Assembly (NCBI GenBank): GCA_949130485.1
Contig: OX422183.1
Coordinates: 10,824,543 to 10,888,542 of the forward strand
From: Agelas oroides
Taxonomy: Eukaryota; Porifera; Demospongiae; Agelasida; Agelasidae
Direction of reading: 5' to 3'
DNA length: 64,000 bases
Made by a program: the position numbers and the translations under genes. The notes beneath the pieces are model-generated. The model did not search any database, was not told where the DNA came from, and was given only the letters and a program-made list of their open reading frames with translations. Of the stretch, positions 43,427-57,838 are shown piece after piece (positions within the stretch are counted from its first letter, which is position 1; each line of letters opens with the position of its first letter).

Positions 43427-46400
43427 AGAACCTTAAACTCTGACCAGCATGGGTTTTGCAATTGATGTATGTATACCTCCATGGAAAGCTTTGAAACTCA
43501 GACTCTGGGATTACCACTTCATAAACAGTTGGTACACCTTAGAGCCTCACATCAGTTCCCGTCAACACCCTCTCCTGTGTTAATCTTTTTGAACAAGTGA
43601 TGATAGGAAACATGTTAACCCCTTTGCATTGCATGTGATTCTGGTTATGCCTTGTTGTGGACAGCACTTCCTCCAGAGGAGCCACTAATATTCACCACCA
43701 ATATTCAGTGTTGTGTGCAGTACCCTCCATAGCAGTGGGCTACTAAAGTTGTTGTGCAATACTTTTTACATGAGGAAGCCACCAATAGTAGGAATTGTGG
43801 GCACCACATTTTACCAACCAATAGTAGGAATTGTGGGCATTACTTTCTACATGGGAATAGTAGGAATTGTGGGCACCACATTTTACCAACCAATAGTAGG
43901 AATTGTGGGCACCACATTTTACCTACCAATAGTAGGAATTGTGGGCATTACTTGAAAGAGCCACCAATGTGAGGTACTGTGTGTAGTATGTCCCATACCA
44001 ATAGTAGGCATTGTGGGCAGCAGCTTCTACTCGAGAGAGTGTACACCGATAAGGTACTGTGGGCAGTAACTCCTTACTCGAGTGAGTACACCACACCACT
44101 TCATAGTAACTGTAGAAATGTGTTTTAGGGGGGAGAAACTCTGATAGGGTGATAGTATAGTATATTGTGGTCCATGGTGGTTCGGTGGCTTTGTGGGGGA
44201 GTGAGGCGGTTGCCGTATTGCCAGATAGTGGTCAGAGGAAATGGATTACTTGGTATCGTTGCTCACAATTTTTGCTTAGATCTCTCTTCTACTGTCACTA
44301 TCTCACCTTACTCTGCACCGTTTTATCACACGAGTGTTACTCATCAATCACACAAATAGGCAATTATGGAGTTTCAGGTTTCTAGAACTCGATGCTTGCC
44401 AAAAAAATCATTTTCAATTCAAGAAAGGTGACTTTATTCACTGTATTGCCTTTTTTAAAGCATCAAACTTTTTGTAAATTTTAAGCTGCACCCAAAGATG
44501 CTTCCAGTGACCTGAGAATCCAGTGCTAGTTTACTTTAGCTGAAATGGCTCACTGCTTCACCGACATGGTTCAATATATACACATAGGAGTTCAACATGA
44601 GTTTACCCTAGATGCAGGCTTAATAAATACATGACTCTGTAAATGAAAGTGTTGAGTAATCTTTTTATTATGTGCAAGCTCCACCCCCTAGAACATATTT
44701 ACAAATTGGTGAGAATGATACCACTCCTTGCTAAGTTGGAAGATCCAGTTTCATATAGTGGTCTGTAGTACATAATGAAATGGATCCTTGGATTGAGGCT
44801 GCTCAGCTTCAATTCCAGACCACATAAGGGTGTATGCAGTATGGGAATGAAACTGGCAAGGCTTTTAATAAAAACGACAACTGTACTTGGACGTGTGTGG
44901 AATCTGTATGATTGCTTGAATTTGAAGATAGAAAACTAAGTTGGCATGCAGCTGCCTGTGATGGCTTTAGGTGACCAATCACAACACTTGAATCTGATCA
45001 GGTGATTATGCAAGTATCGTCTAGGCCACCATCTGTTGTTGTAGTAATCGACTCCCCTAAAGTCTCGTATATTTTATTCTCTCTCCATTTTTATCCTTCT
45101 TCGTTGTTTGTTTATTGTGATCATGATTCATCGTCTAGTAAAATAAAATGGCACAATAAATACCATAATATCATTCATTTTGAGTAATAAGGAATTGTAT
45201 ACTCTTAATCGAATAACGAAGTTTGTGTACACTTGCTATCTCAGCAAGACGAAAAATTGAAAATTTCCATTCAGTGTGGTATATGTACAGCAACAGGTTT
45301 TTCCCCCCCATCATCATTGGTGAAGTGGGGGTACTGATAGCTGATGTGTCAGCTACCACACTGAGATGATTACTGTGTTAGTTGCCTATCATTATATTCA
45401 TGGTTCACCATGCACATATTTTGTTGTATACATGAAAGTAGAGGTATTTATCTTGAAGCTCCGTTGGTCTCCCGAAGGGAGGAGGGATAGAGAAATACTT
45501 CACCTGGGAAGCAACCAGTGGGACTCGAACTTTGGACTGTTGGTTCAAAGTGCAATGTAACTGAATGCCTTATTGTGATAACCAAATGGCCCCAAGTCAC
45601 AATCATGCATTCATACATACAACAAAGGTTTCAACATGTTTAGGGTACTGATGCGTACACACTTTGGAATACTTAATTCAATTTTCCGTCACAAACAATT
45701 AGAAATATGGGATTTGATACCTTATTCGAGAGATCATTTTGAAAGTGTGCAGCATCATGCATTGCCACCAGAATTTATGATACAATGTTCAGTTGCCTCT
45801 TTTAACAGATCTATGGTTGCAACATTTTATTGTAAAAGTTGTTTGTAGTCTTGTTTTCAGGCTTTCCTACCATCCAGGTTTTGATACTGTTCAAGTTTCT
45901 GCATTTTCCAACATCAACTTTCAATTGTGCAAGTCAATAAGAAGATCTGCAATTTGATATGGAGGGGGAATATGCTTGAGAACACGACTATGTTATGTGT
46001 GTGTAGTAGTAGTGTCTGCAGTATGATAGCCAGTTTACAATATCAGGAACAGTGAACATCACACAGTGGTGTGTCCAGTATTCTTATCGCCAACTTCTCC
46101 CATGTCAATGAGGCCCCCAAGGATATGTTTGTTAAAGCCAGCTCAGCAAGCCACCGCCCTGCTTAGACATATGCCTTGGTGTTGTCAGCAGTCACGTACC
46201 GCCTGTGATGTGCTTGTATGAATATCTACAGTGCATTCACGACTGTCTGTTGTTTAGTGTAGCCGATGTTAAACATTTGAAAGCTGTAATTCAATATGAC
46301 GCTATTTGTTATGTTTGATGTTGTTTACACCTGGGGACTATATGCTGAGCCTAGCTTGTTTTCTACATGAGAGAGTAGTCCCCTTCTCCTGGTCAACACA

Positions 46401-49400
46401 GCTGCTGCATGAGGCCTGGTGTTGGCCGAAATGTGTTCTGTGCAGTGGGTGACTTTTTTTAATGTTTAGGCTTGCCTTTTTTCAGACAAGCCTAAACGTT
46501 ACGCAATAAAGCATGGAAGGGGTGTGCAGATGTTGGTTGTTTAAAGATCAAGTTACTGATCCCAATTTCATTGCTGTTATGATTTTGATTTGAGTTACTT
46601 TTGACACTAACACCTGCTGACTCAAAATTCACTGACCAAACAATGGTGTACGTGGGATGCGTCCACTAAAAGCAGTTTGTGGGTATCAAATTGCCATTAA
46701 TGAATGATCCTTTGCGTCAAGAGCGCATAAGACGTCATGTGTTCATGTCTGTGTAATTATTTTAGTGTAGCAATATATTGTAGTACTCACTGTCTGGTAG
46801 GGGTAACTTACTCACTGATTGGTATTGATAGAATGATATTGAAATGTCGTGATATAGGGTGTTTGTATTAATGAACCATATAAATATAGCTGTATTTGTG
46901 TAACAGTTTATTATGCACTTCTTTTTCTCTTTTGGAAGCTACATTGCTATTTATGACTTTCTTTATTGATACAGTGAAAATGAATATTGTATGTATGTGC
47001 TGTAATACATATATAGGGTGAACAGTGTTGTATTTTTGTAGTATGCATGCAACTATAAATATATGTTGTGGAGCCGGGCAATTTGATATTGTGATATAGC
47101 GATATATGGCTGTTTATTTTGCTGCTTAATAAAGCATATTTGGCACAGTTGTGTTTATAACATTTTATTCTGCTGCAGATTAATTATCTACCTTTATTGG
47201 GGCGAGCCTGAGCGAGCCCCACACTAGCGGGACTGCATTGCAAGATGCGTGTGTATGTTTGTTTGTTTGCGGCCATATACCGTAAATTTTAAATGCCCGT
47301 AAATATTTCCCGAATATTCAACCTCCTCGTGGACTTTGTATAGGTAGCTGCAATAGGTGAAGGGCAAGGGCTACTGCCAGAGTGCAGTGTCGGCAACCGT
47401 AGCGGAGATGGCTCAAGTTGAAGCACGTATGGCACCTTACTTCTTGTTTGTCACGGCAGCTATGGACCGACCATCAATGGCAGGCTTCTTGCAGACCATA
47501 CACATTATACACGCCTGTTTGAGACCGTTTCAGGTAAGGCCTGTACATAAACGGCACTCATAAACGCTAACGATCCAGCTCATGATTTCAGCGTGAAGCT
47601 TAGTCTATTCATGTGTAGCTGTAGTAGCTGCTTGCTCAGGCTCGCCCGCACAATGTTCTACATTTTCTAGTTACATGCATTGATCTATACAACTAAACTC
47701 TGCCACAAACTGCACGTGACAACCAGCTGTATATCCTCATTCCAAGGCCATGTACAAAAGATTTGAGTTTTTTAATATATCAACAGTACCTAGCTGTTAC
47801 TATAGCCTTGGTTCCGGGTGATGCATGTACATACATTGTATGAAAGAGTAAAATTTTCGTATTCGGCCTGTTAATATATCCCATTTATACAACCTAACCA
47901 GCCAATCACTTTTAAGCTTTGAGTTACACATTTCTACATATAAATTCTAGTAAAGGCAGGTCTGTTTTGGTGTGCAAATTGTTGTACAATGCAATGTACA
48001 TGCCTGTGGTTTGTGGTTTACCCCCTATGCACTTGTAGTGGCACACTTGTGTACAGCCAGGTTTTCACATGGGTCGAGAAGGCGTTTATCTGCATCTAAA
48101 CAACAATGACAAAATTGCAAAATATATAATGTAGCAGTTTTATTTTGCTTTATAAAAACAAAGTTCAGCTAGCTCTTAGCCTTGTGTAGGCAATCAAAAA
48201 CTGGACAGTGGGAAGGCCTGGGAACGAGGCTAGCTGTTATGTACAGTAGCCTTGGTTCCTGGAGATGTATGAAAGATTTAAAGTTTTCGTATTGCCTGAG
48301 AACAAACATACAACTAGGTAGTGTTAATATGTCCCATACAACCTAACCAACTAACCAGATTTAAGCTTTGAGTTACACATTTCTACATATAAATTCTAGT
48401 AAAGGCAGGTCTAGATGTTTTGTTGTGCAAATTGTTGTCAATGTACATGCCTGTGGTTTGTGGTTTACCCCCTATGCACTTGTAGCGGCACACTTGTGTA
48501 CAGCCAGGTTTTCACATGGGTCGAGAAGGTGTTTATCTGAACAACAATGACAAAATTGCAAAGTATTTACTGTAGCATATTTATGTTTCATAAAAAAATA
48601 AAAAAAAGTTCAGCCTAGTTTTGTTTTGAATGGTGGTTAAAGTGTGGAATCCTGTGACTCATAGTTATGTAAATAAATTTGTTTACCCCTGCTCAACTGC
48701 ATCATTCTCTGCCATATCTAGATCAGGCACACACAACCTTCTATGTCTATAACAAACCTCGAAACAATGGAGTAAGAGAAAAATGGCAAACAAACAAATC
48801 ATTCGACTTGGGGGAGGCAATTACTAAAACAACAGATGGTGGCCTAGACGATACTTGCATGCAAGATCACATGACCAGATTTAAGTGTTTTGATTGGTCA
48901 CCTAGTTACCACCATACACAGTGAATAGTGTAATAATCTTATTTTCTAATCCAGGTGTTCCGAATGAGCAAACTGGTTTCATGCATTTACAAATACACCC
49001 CTTGTTTCTATGTCAGCTTTGGTTTCATTTTGTATGGTACCTTGTTTCAAGTTTTTGTGTTGCCAATTCATTTGTCTTTGATGTTCTGGACTTTTTAAGG
49101 TGCCCTCAACTTGGAACACGTTTTTACCAGACCCCTTGTCTCTGTGTCAACTTTGGTTCCATACATGCATTCCAGGTTTCCAAGTGTGTTACCTTGTTAT
49201 TTCTATTGTCTGTTGTTACGTCAATTGTCGTTGATGTTCTGAACTTTACTTAAGGTGCCCATAACTTGGAACATCCTTCTATCCAGAGAAACTCTAGTTA
49301 ATGGGAGAGATTGCTTGTGTGGGTAGGGAGATCTGGAAGAGTATCCAGCTATTTATGTATGAAATGGCCAGCCTTCTAGGTCTCCAAGAGAAAATTGGAA

Positions 49401-52400
49401 ATGTAAGTGTTTGGTAGCTTCTGAAATGCATGCAGAGCCATGGTACTTTTGACTTTCAAGAAACTTGTTACGATTAAGAAAGCTTTGGGGAGATTTTGGA
49501 AAAAATTTTACCTACATTAAAGTCCTGAAGAACAGCTTCTATCAACCTACCCTCTATTACGGTAACCTATGGAAGTAGTACATTGTGATGCTTAGTGATA
49601 CACTGTTTTGTTTGTGTGCGCCTGTTTCTGCATCCGTTGCCGACTTTATTGCAATGTGATGGCTACAGGCTTTCAATTTACTACAGAAGAGTTGGCTTCA
49701 GTAGTGGTACTGAGGCAGAATGTTGGAGCCTAAACACTGTAATTGTGAAAAAGAATGGTTTCAGTGTGTGTGTAGCAACTCAATCCTGTTTACAGCTGCT
49801 CCTTACACTCTGACGCTAATTTTAGTTTTGGTTTGTTTTTAAGTTTTATAAGATGTAGCTGTTGCATCATGATTTGGAAAGATCACACAGCTGATTCAAA
49901 AGGTCTCCTTCCCCCCCCCCCCCTCCCCAAGCGCACACTACCACTTCTGGCCTCCTGGGGTATCTATGACACCCTCTGGCAACCTCTGTCTTCTTCTGCC
50001 CTCTCTTACCCTGCTTCCTTTCTTCCACTTCAAACTCAGAGCTATAGTGCATGTTGGAATTAACTATATATAAATTTCTGCAGAAATGCCAATAGAACCA
50101 CTACTGGTCAGTAGCTGCTTGGGGATGTTGTATGAAGTTTGGGTATTACTTACCGCTTTGACCAAAATACGTTATGCAGCCTGCAGGCATGTTTAAAAAA
50201 CTTGTTTTCAATTTATAATAATTACCTTAGTGATTTGAATATTTCATGCTAAAATAAATTCAGTGAAACAACACAATTAATTAGTTTCAGTGTGTTGGGC
50301 AAATTAAATTTAGGTCTTCAAGGGAAGTGAAGAGGGGAAGGTTTCACGCATGGCTGAGGTAGTGAGGTTTCCTAAAGAATAGAGAGAGGAAGGGAGGTAG
50401 GTAGTTCATACCCATTAATGCAATTGTGGCAACTTCTATCGCCCTTGCCTACAAGAGGGAATTCAGCTGTGGTGAGGAGGAAACTGAAAGGAGGCGGAGA
50501 AAACGAGGGCTTAATTCCGTTGCAAAGACCAAAGCCCACCCCCAGAAAAATTCCCTTCCAGATCATGATTTTCTAGTGTGACCAACATGAAAAGTGTCTG
50601 AGAGTTGTGGGAGGGGGGAGAGATGAGTGTAAGTAGGTTGAACTGTTCTTGTGTAAACTGTGGTCATGGGATGTTGGATGATCCAATGGCGGGCCACTCA
50701 AGATTTTATCATCCACTCAGGCGCCTGGGAAGTGGGCTCTCTTGTATCTATGGCAACATGGCTTCTTATTGGAATGTACTCCCGCACACATGCAGCCTTT
50801 TCAGTGGCTTGGCAAGATCCCACAGTTGATATATAGGGTCTCCTTTCTCCCCACACGTTCCTGTTTACATCCTCCCACTTCAAAACTGTAGTACAAGTTG
50901 GAGTTGTATTGGTTACAAATTTCTATATTTCTCTTGCAGAGTGAAAGGCTTTGCTAGTAAACACTCTGCTACATATGTAGTAATAAACCCTTAAGATGAT
51001 GAGCTGAAAGCTCATGAGTACTGCAGCTTTGTTTGGTGATTGCAATGCAACTAATTGTAGTTAGATGTTACCCCTAGCAACCCTCTACTATATCATATAT
51101 ACTCCATTATCAACTCCACTCATTCCACTTCCACTTGTGATATTCAAGTCCTTGGTTGCTAAGCAATAACCAGCAGTCATTCAATTGCCAGCCGAGAGAA
51201 ACAATTAATTGTGGCAGTCCTGGATAGACAAGTATTATTCTGTTAAGTAATTTGAGCATATCACCGAGTTTGATGCACTGCATTGCTGTAGTTCACTCAT
51301 ATGTGCTTCGAGCTTCGTAGATTCATCAGATATTTATGAACAATCAACGAACCGCATCTCCCTAAAAAAATAGGCTTAGATGTTATGTAAAGTCATCCAC
51401 TGCGCAGGACACGTTTCGGCCAATGTCAAGCCTCACCAGCTACACTGGGGTGACTGGGAGATGGGGACTGCTATCTCATACACGTACAAAATACAGTCAG
51501 GTGGCTATATAACCTTATTCAAAAGGTTGGTAGAAGCTCTTCGAAGGCATCTTCTCTTATGCATCCATATGATACAGCTAGTGCTCAATTCTTATCCAAA
51601 CAGATAATTGAACATCTTCCTAAAGACTTTGCACCTCTCTGTTGCTACGAAAAATTCTTTTGTTCTACTGCAACTAAGCTAGCTAAAAGCACAACACAGC
51701 CATTGCAGGTGTTAATAACTATGTGGGAAAGCCTGCTACCAAAACTCGATGGTGGGAAGGTCTGGGAACAGGAAGCATTGCAGTTCAATAAACTGTGTGC
51801 ACAGTTTTGTTTGTGTGATAAACTTTAGTCCTGAGCTAAACCGCTAGGGAGAGAATGAGTAGCTTAATTATTTTTTAACTTGTTAATAAACTGTCCATGT
51901 TCACAGTCTTGTTTTCATAAAGTGTATGTGAACACAAAAGACAGGTGAAAGTTAGGAAAGGCCTGGAAAGACCAGGGATTAAAGGCCATGTGTTACTGAG
52001 TAGCTTGTTTGTTAACTTGTTAACAAACTGTCCATGTTCACAATCATGTTTTCATAAAGTGTATGTGAACACAAAAGACAGGTGAAAGTTAGGAAAGGCC
52101 TGGAAAGACCAGGGATTAAAGGCCATGTGTTACTGAGTAGCTTGTTTGTTAACTTGTTAACAAACTGTCCATGTTCACAATCATGTTTTCATAAAGTGTA
52201 CGTGAACACAAAAGACAAGTGAAGGTTAGGAAAGGCCCAGGAAGGCCAGGGACTGAAGGCCATGTTTGTTTTGTAGTAGCTTTGTTTTTGAACAATGGTG
52301 CATTTGGCAATGCATGCGTGTACCCTTCTCCATAAGTATCTCCAGCTGTTGTTCATTCGATCAGTGGCCACCTGTTGTGTTTAACTTACCAATTATCACA

Positions 52401-55400
52401 GTCATTAGCTAATTGGTATGAAATCACTGCATAGCAACTTGTTGTCACACTTGGAAGAAGTTGCATCACCATTTCCTTTGGCAATTTGGTAGCCTTGTTC
52501 CTGCCCATGCAGTTTTCTGTTACTGTGTTGCCAGGCTTCTGCCCAGTTTTCTGTCACTGTGTTGCCAGGCTTCTGACCAGCTTTCTGTCACTGTGTCCCC
52601 AGGCTTCTGCCCAGCTTTCTGTCACTGTGTCCCCAGGCTTCTGCCCAGTTTCTGTCACTGTGTCCCCAGGCTTCTGCCCAGTTTTCTCTCACTGTGTCCC
52701 CAGGCTTCTGCCCAGTTTTCTGTCACTGTGTCCCCAGGCTTCTGCCCAGTTTTCTCTCACTGTGTCCCCAGGCTTCTGCCCAGTTTTCTGTCACTGTGTT
52801 GCCAGGCTTCTGCCCAGTTTCTGTCACTGTGTCCCCAGGCTTCTGCCCAGTTTTCTGTCACTGTGTTGCCAGGCTTCTGCCCAGTTTTCTCTCACTGTGT
52901 CCCCAGGCTTCTGCCCAGTTTTCTGTCACTGTGTCCCCAGGCTTCTGCCCAGTTTTCTGTCACTGTGTTGCCAGGCTTCTGCCCAGTTTTCTGTCACTGT
53001 GTTGCCAGGCTTCTGCCCAGTTTTCTGTTACTGTGTCCCCAGGCTTCTGCCCAGTTTTCTGTTACTGTGTTGCCAGGTTTCTGTCACTGCGTTCCCAGGC
53101 CTCTGACCAGCTTTTCGTCACTTGCACTGGGACCGAGGTTAACATTTTATTGTGTTCCGTTTTCTCTTCTATTTTTCACTCAATTAGTAATTAGTAGCCA
53201 CCTGCAACTTGAGTTCCGTTTTCTCTTCTGTTTTTAATTAGTAGCCACCTGCAACTTGAGTTCCGTTTTCTCTTCTATTTTTAATTAGTAACCACCTGCA
53301 ACATGAGTTCCGTTTTCTCTTCTATTTTTAATTCGTAGCCACCTGCAACATGAGTTCCGTTTTCTCTTCTATTTTTAATTAGTAGCCACCTGCAACTTGA
53401 GTTCCGTTTTCTCTTCTATTTGTTGGTATGTGCCTGGGAGAATGTACCGTAGTCTCGTGAAAGAGCACCCACTCACAAAAGAGCGCCCACCCACAAGTGT
53501 CTAACAACTGTCACTGTATCGCTCGTACGTACCTTATCCAGCCGTTGTTGATGTCTGTGGGCTTTCCAAAGAAAAAAACACCACCCTCGAGTAGTAGCCG
53601 CACAAAAACAAGCAGCGAAATAAATAGTAGCCGCGGTGTCTGATTGAAGAAATACAGTACTCACAAAGGATCGAGTCATGCAATAGTTTTGTGCTACATG
53701 CATGTGCACTTTACGTTTAGTTTCGAATCCATACCTCATTTTCTCTTACCCTCTTGTGAGAGAAACATGACATTAGTCTCGTCTCCAGACCCCACCCTCT
53801 CACGAGGAGAAATGGTCTGGTGAACCAAGTCAAGTTTCTTGGGCTAGCGCTCAATTTTGCGACAGGGTCACCTAGCAGCGTTCAAAACAATTTATGTCAA
53901 ACCTGCTTGAAAAAGGTACGGATACTCGAGTAGGGATAATAAATTTTACTGTTGCAGGGGAAGTGCTACGTAATAATTACTGATCTCACAATCTCATTGG
54001 TCCTTACCACTTTTGGGAATAACCCCAAGAAATTTGACTTCGTTCACCAGACAGTTTCTTGCTGAGAGGCATGCACGGGCTGGGCACGAGACTAGGTTTT
54101 TCCTTGGACACCCCCCCGTCTGTCTACCTACCATTACGTCACATTATTGTGCATGTGGCTAAATCTCCCAGGCCTTCTCCCTCTGTTTTTGATCAAAAAC
54201 TGGACGATGGTGAAGGCCTGGGACCAAGGCTACTCCCTCCCTCCCTAGACACAAGACTAAGACACGAATACTAGCTCATCTGTGCCAAAGGGTCAGAGGG
54301 AGAACAGGATAAGAGGACACTTAATAGTTTACTTAACACCTCATCATCAATGAAGACACACCTTCACCTCTTTACACCCAGCCATGAATCTACAGGTCAT
54401 CATTCATTTGCATGAATCTTGCTTTATAACTTCACTGCATGAATCTTAGCTTCACTGCATAGCAACCTGTTGTTACCAGCTGAAATCGAATGTAGCTGAA
54501 TGCACTACTTCAATACAGAGTGCACTTTACACCCGTGCCATGAATCACTGAAGAAATTTCATCATTATGTGAATCCTTTTTCCTGCATCCTGGGGTCTGT
54601 GTAGTTCAGGCTCTGTTCCGTAGCATGTGCAGTAGAAGGAAATGAGCTTGAAACACGAGGCTCGGGTCTGTTCATCCAAGGCTCTTTCCATGTGCAGTAG
54701 AAATGAGTGAACTTGAAATACGAGGCTCGGGTCTGTGTGTAATGGTATGCATCATTCCAATACAGAATCCACTTGACATTCTTTACACCTGTGGCATGCA
54801 TCTATAAAGTCCTTATACGAATCTGCATCTTGGGGTCTGTGTAGCCCTGCACACCGGCTCTATCCTAACAGAACCTAATTAGCAACCATTCTGCAAGTAA
54901 GGATATAAGTACATCAAGAGTGCATAAGAACGGGTGGCTAGTGTAAGAACGTGTAACTCTGTAAAATTTGAAACCGGTCGGAATTTACCGCCAGTACTAA
55001 GAATAGTAACATGTACTGCGCATAGACATAAGCCATTGTTGTTAAGCATGTGACCGGGTGTTCTATTTTAAGTACGGTTCAATAATTTTGACCGGACTAT
55101 GGGCTTCTATTGGAGTTACACGCTCTTACTCAAGCTGCCCGTTCTTATGTACTCTTGGTTTGTCATATCTGGAAGAGCGCTTCAAATGCGATGAAGGACT
55201 GGAAGTCCCTGGTTGCTGGACAACAGTGATGAGGAGGCAGGGAGGGAGGAGCAATCCTCACCAACCTGTGACCTCCAACGACATTTATCCTCAGTAGTGC
55301 ATGACCATAAATGTTCACACTTCTTCTGATGATGTGACTGGAGCATTCAGTGACAAAAGTTTCTGATGTAAAGTTACTGATCAGAGAACTCAATTTCCTT

Positions 55401-57770
55401 CAATTTTGCAGGAGCCAACTGAGAAGCCACTAAAAATCATAACTTATCACTGTGTAGCATCTGTTACAAATCCATTTTGTTATGCAGTAAAACATTTCCA
55501 ACCAATCACATTCAGGCTTTGAAAATTTATGTAAATCTCATGTGAAGCATAAGTTTACAACCAATAAGCAACCATACAAGCTAAGGGTACATATCTGCTT
55601 TCAGTGTTACGGCTATACCCCAGCGCTGGAACACGTCCAGCGTAATGGGTGACTTAATTTGTATGCCATCTAGGACTGTCTCTTTTCAGGAAGATGTGGT
55701 TCAATATTTGTTCCCAAACGCTGCTGTTGTTAAGAGTGTTTTGACTATCCTAGTGACCCACCTAATGTCCTAAGTCACGTGATCAAACCAACCAATCAGA
55801 TTCAAGCCTTGACATTACCGTTAATATATTCAGTACAGTGACGGGATATATGTTTTTAATTTTAAGCAGCCAACCAATCAGATTCAAGCTTCTAGTTTAC
55901 CATAGTTGTGTACAGTTGGGTGTTAATAAAGTCTCATGATTTAACCAATCAGATTCAAGCTTTGAGTTATAGACATCCTCTGGATTACTCTGCAGCACCC
56001 TAAATATGCATGAACAATTGATGAACCACATCTCCATGGCAGGCCTAGATGTTTAGCAAAGTCACCCGCTGTGCAGACCTGTTGCAGTTAATACCAGGCC
56101 TATACTTATACAACGCTGCATTTTAAATGTATACAATGGGATGTGAATATGTACCATTGCTCTAAGTCATATGACCAAACCAACCAATCAGATTCAAGCT
56201 ATGAAATCACTATGGCAACAGTGTTCATATACAATTGGGTGTTGTTCAATGGACTACCATTGCTGTAGGTCATATGACCTAACCAACCAATCAGATTCAA
56301 GCTACAAAATCACTATGGCAACAGTGTTCATGTACAATTGGGTGTTGTTCAATGGACTACCATTGCTCTAAGTCGTATGACTTAACCAACCAATCAGCTT
56401 CGAGCTTTGAAGTTGCCATGGCAACACCTTACATGTACATGTACAACTGGGTGTAGCACCAATGGTGTGTCTTCCACTTAATAGTGTGTACTGATGATCG
56501 AGATAAGCCGGCTAGGTGGAAATGGGTGTGTTGAAATGGTGGTCAATTGTGTGCCCACAGGACATGAATATCTAATTATTGTTTACAATGGTGGGTAGAT
56601 AATTATATTTGCGTACACTGTGTAGGCGTTAGGAGACGGGACTGTTAGACGCTGCCTTCTTTAATGTTACTACTACGGTTTTGATGTTCCAATCACTCGC
56701 CTAGTGCAGCAGATGAGATCTGGCGTTTGCTGAAGTGTGTTCTGTGCAGTGGGTAACTTTGCATAGCATCAATATAGGCTAGCCTCATTCCCAGGCCCCA
56801 CCCAGCCTTCCGTCGCTTGAACCCGAGGCTACAGATAGGCCTGAATATGATTCATTGGGTGTTCCTGAACATACACACACATAAGGATGTAGCCTTGTTC
56901 CCAGGCCTTCAATCACAGCTATCACGGTGGAAATGAAAATGTTCATTGGCAACACATGATGATTGCAGTTGCCCATAGCAACAATATTCAGCTGTGTATA
57001 GAGACAAGATGCTTCGACAGTGTTACACTTATATAGCTACCATACAATATAAGGCTAGGCCATGGCACGCACCTGTGTTTCTTGCATGGGATATTGCAAT
57101 TTCCTCGCCCGGTCATGTACATAAGACCAGATTAAGGAAAGCTTACTGTTATGACAAGCTGAACCCTGCCTGAACCATGCATGTGCAAAACTCAACAGGA
57201 GAGAGTAGAAAACACTATTAGTGTGCTTAATGTAATTATAGTACGCTATAATAGTTTATATACAGTAAAAATGCTGTTAGTGTGTTTAATTAATGTAATT
57301 ATAATAACACTAAAAATGCCGTTTTCTGCTCTCCTGTTAAAATTGAGTTTTGCTCGGAGTTCAGGACCGAGTTCATGATCAGCTTCTGTTTGCAAAAACA
57401 GATCCAAGTTGACCAGCTCCAAAATTTAATATATTATTGAGAGCAGGCATGCACAGGGCGGAGTAGGTACGGCATTGTCTTGTTAGTCTCATTCCCAGGC
57501 CCCACCCAGCCTTCTGTCACTTGAACCCGAGTACATATATCAGAGAGTCGGTAGACTCTCTATGTTGGGATGGCGCCGATGCGCAATATATGCAATACTT
57601 AAGCAAAAGCCGTACAACTTCACCACAAACACGCTAAAAGCTTATTTAAGCGCCCAGGCCTCCTCTTTGAGTGCCTTTGTGATCAGCAAGACTCATATAA
57701 GTGGCCAAAAACCACGCGGAAGACAGCTAAACTCAAAAGTGTGCAATAGCAAAAGTGCCATTTTTCGTGT

Positions 57771-57838
<68 letters not shown>

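Noticed and set aside
45455-45560. Possible - strand tRNA (B-box-like GTTCGAGTCCC)
   Set aside because: No convincing A box or cloverleaf could be traced; at most a SINE remnant.
48679-49253. Two consecutive frames of 81 and 110 codons
   Set aside because: No domain, no supporting splice or paralogue evidence; base composition like the surrounding intron.
52461-53237. Frames of 166-258 codons on the + strand
   Set aside because: All three frames are open because the 34-bp unit cycles through frames and lacks stops; no domain and no codon signal.
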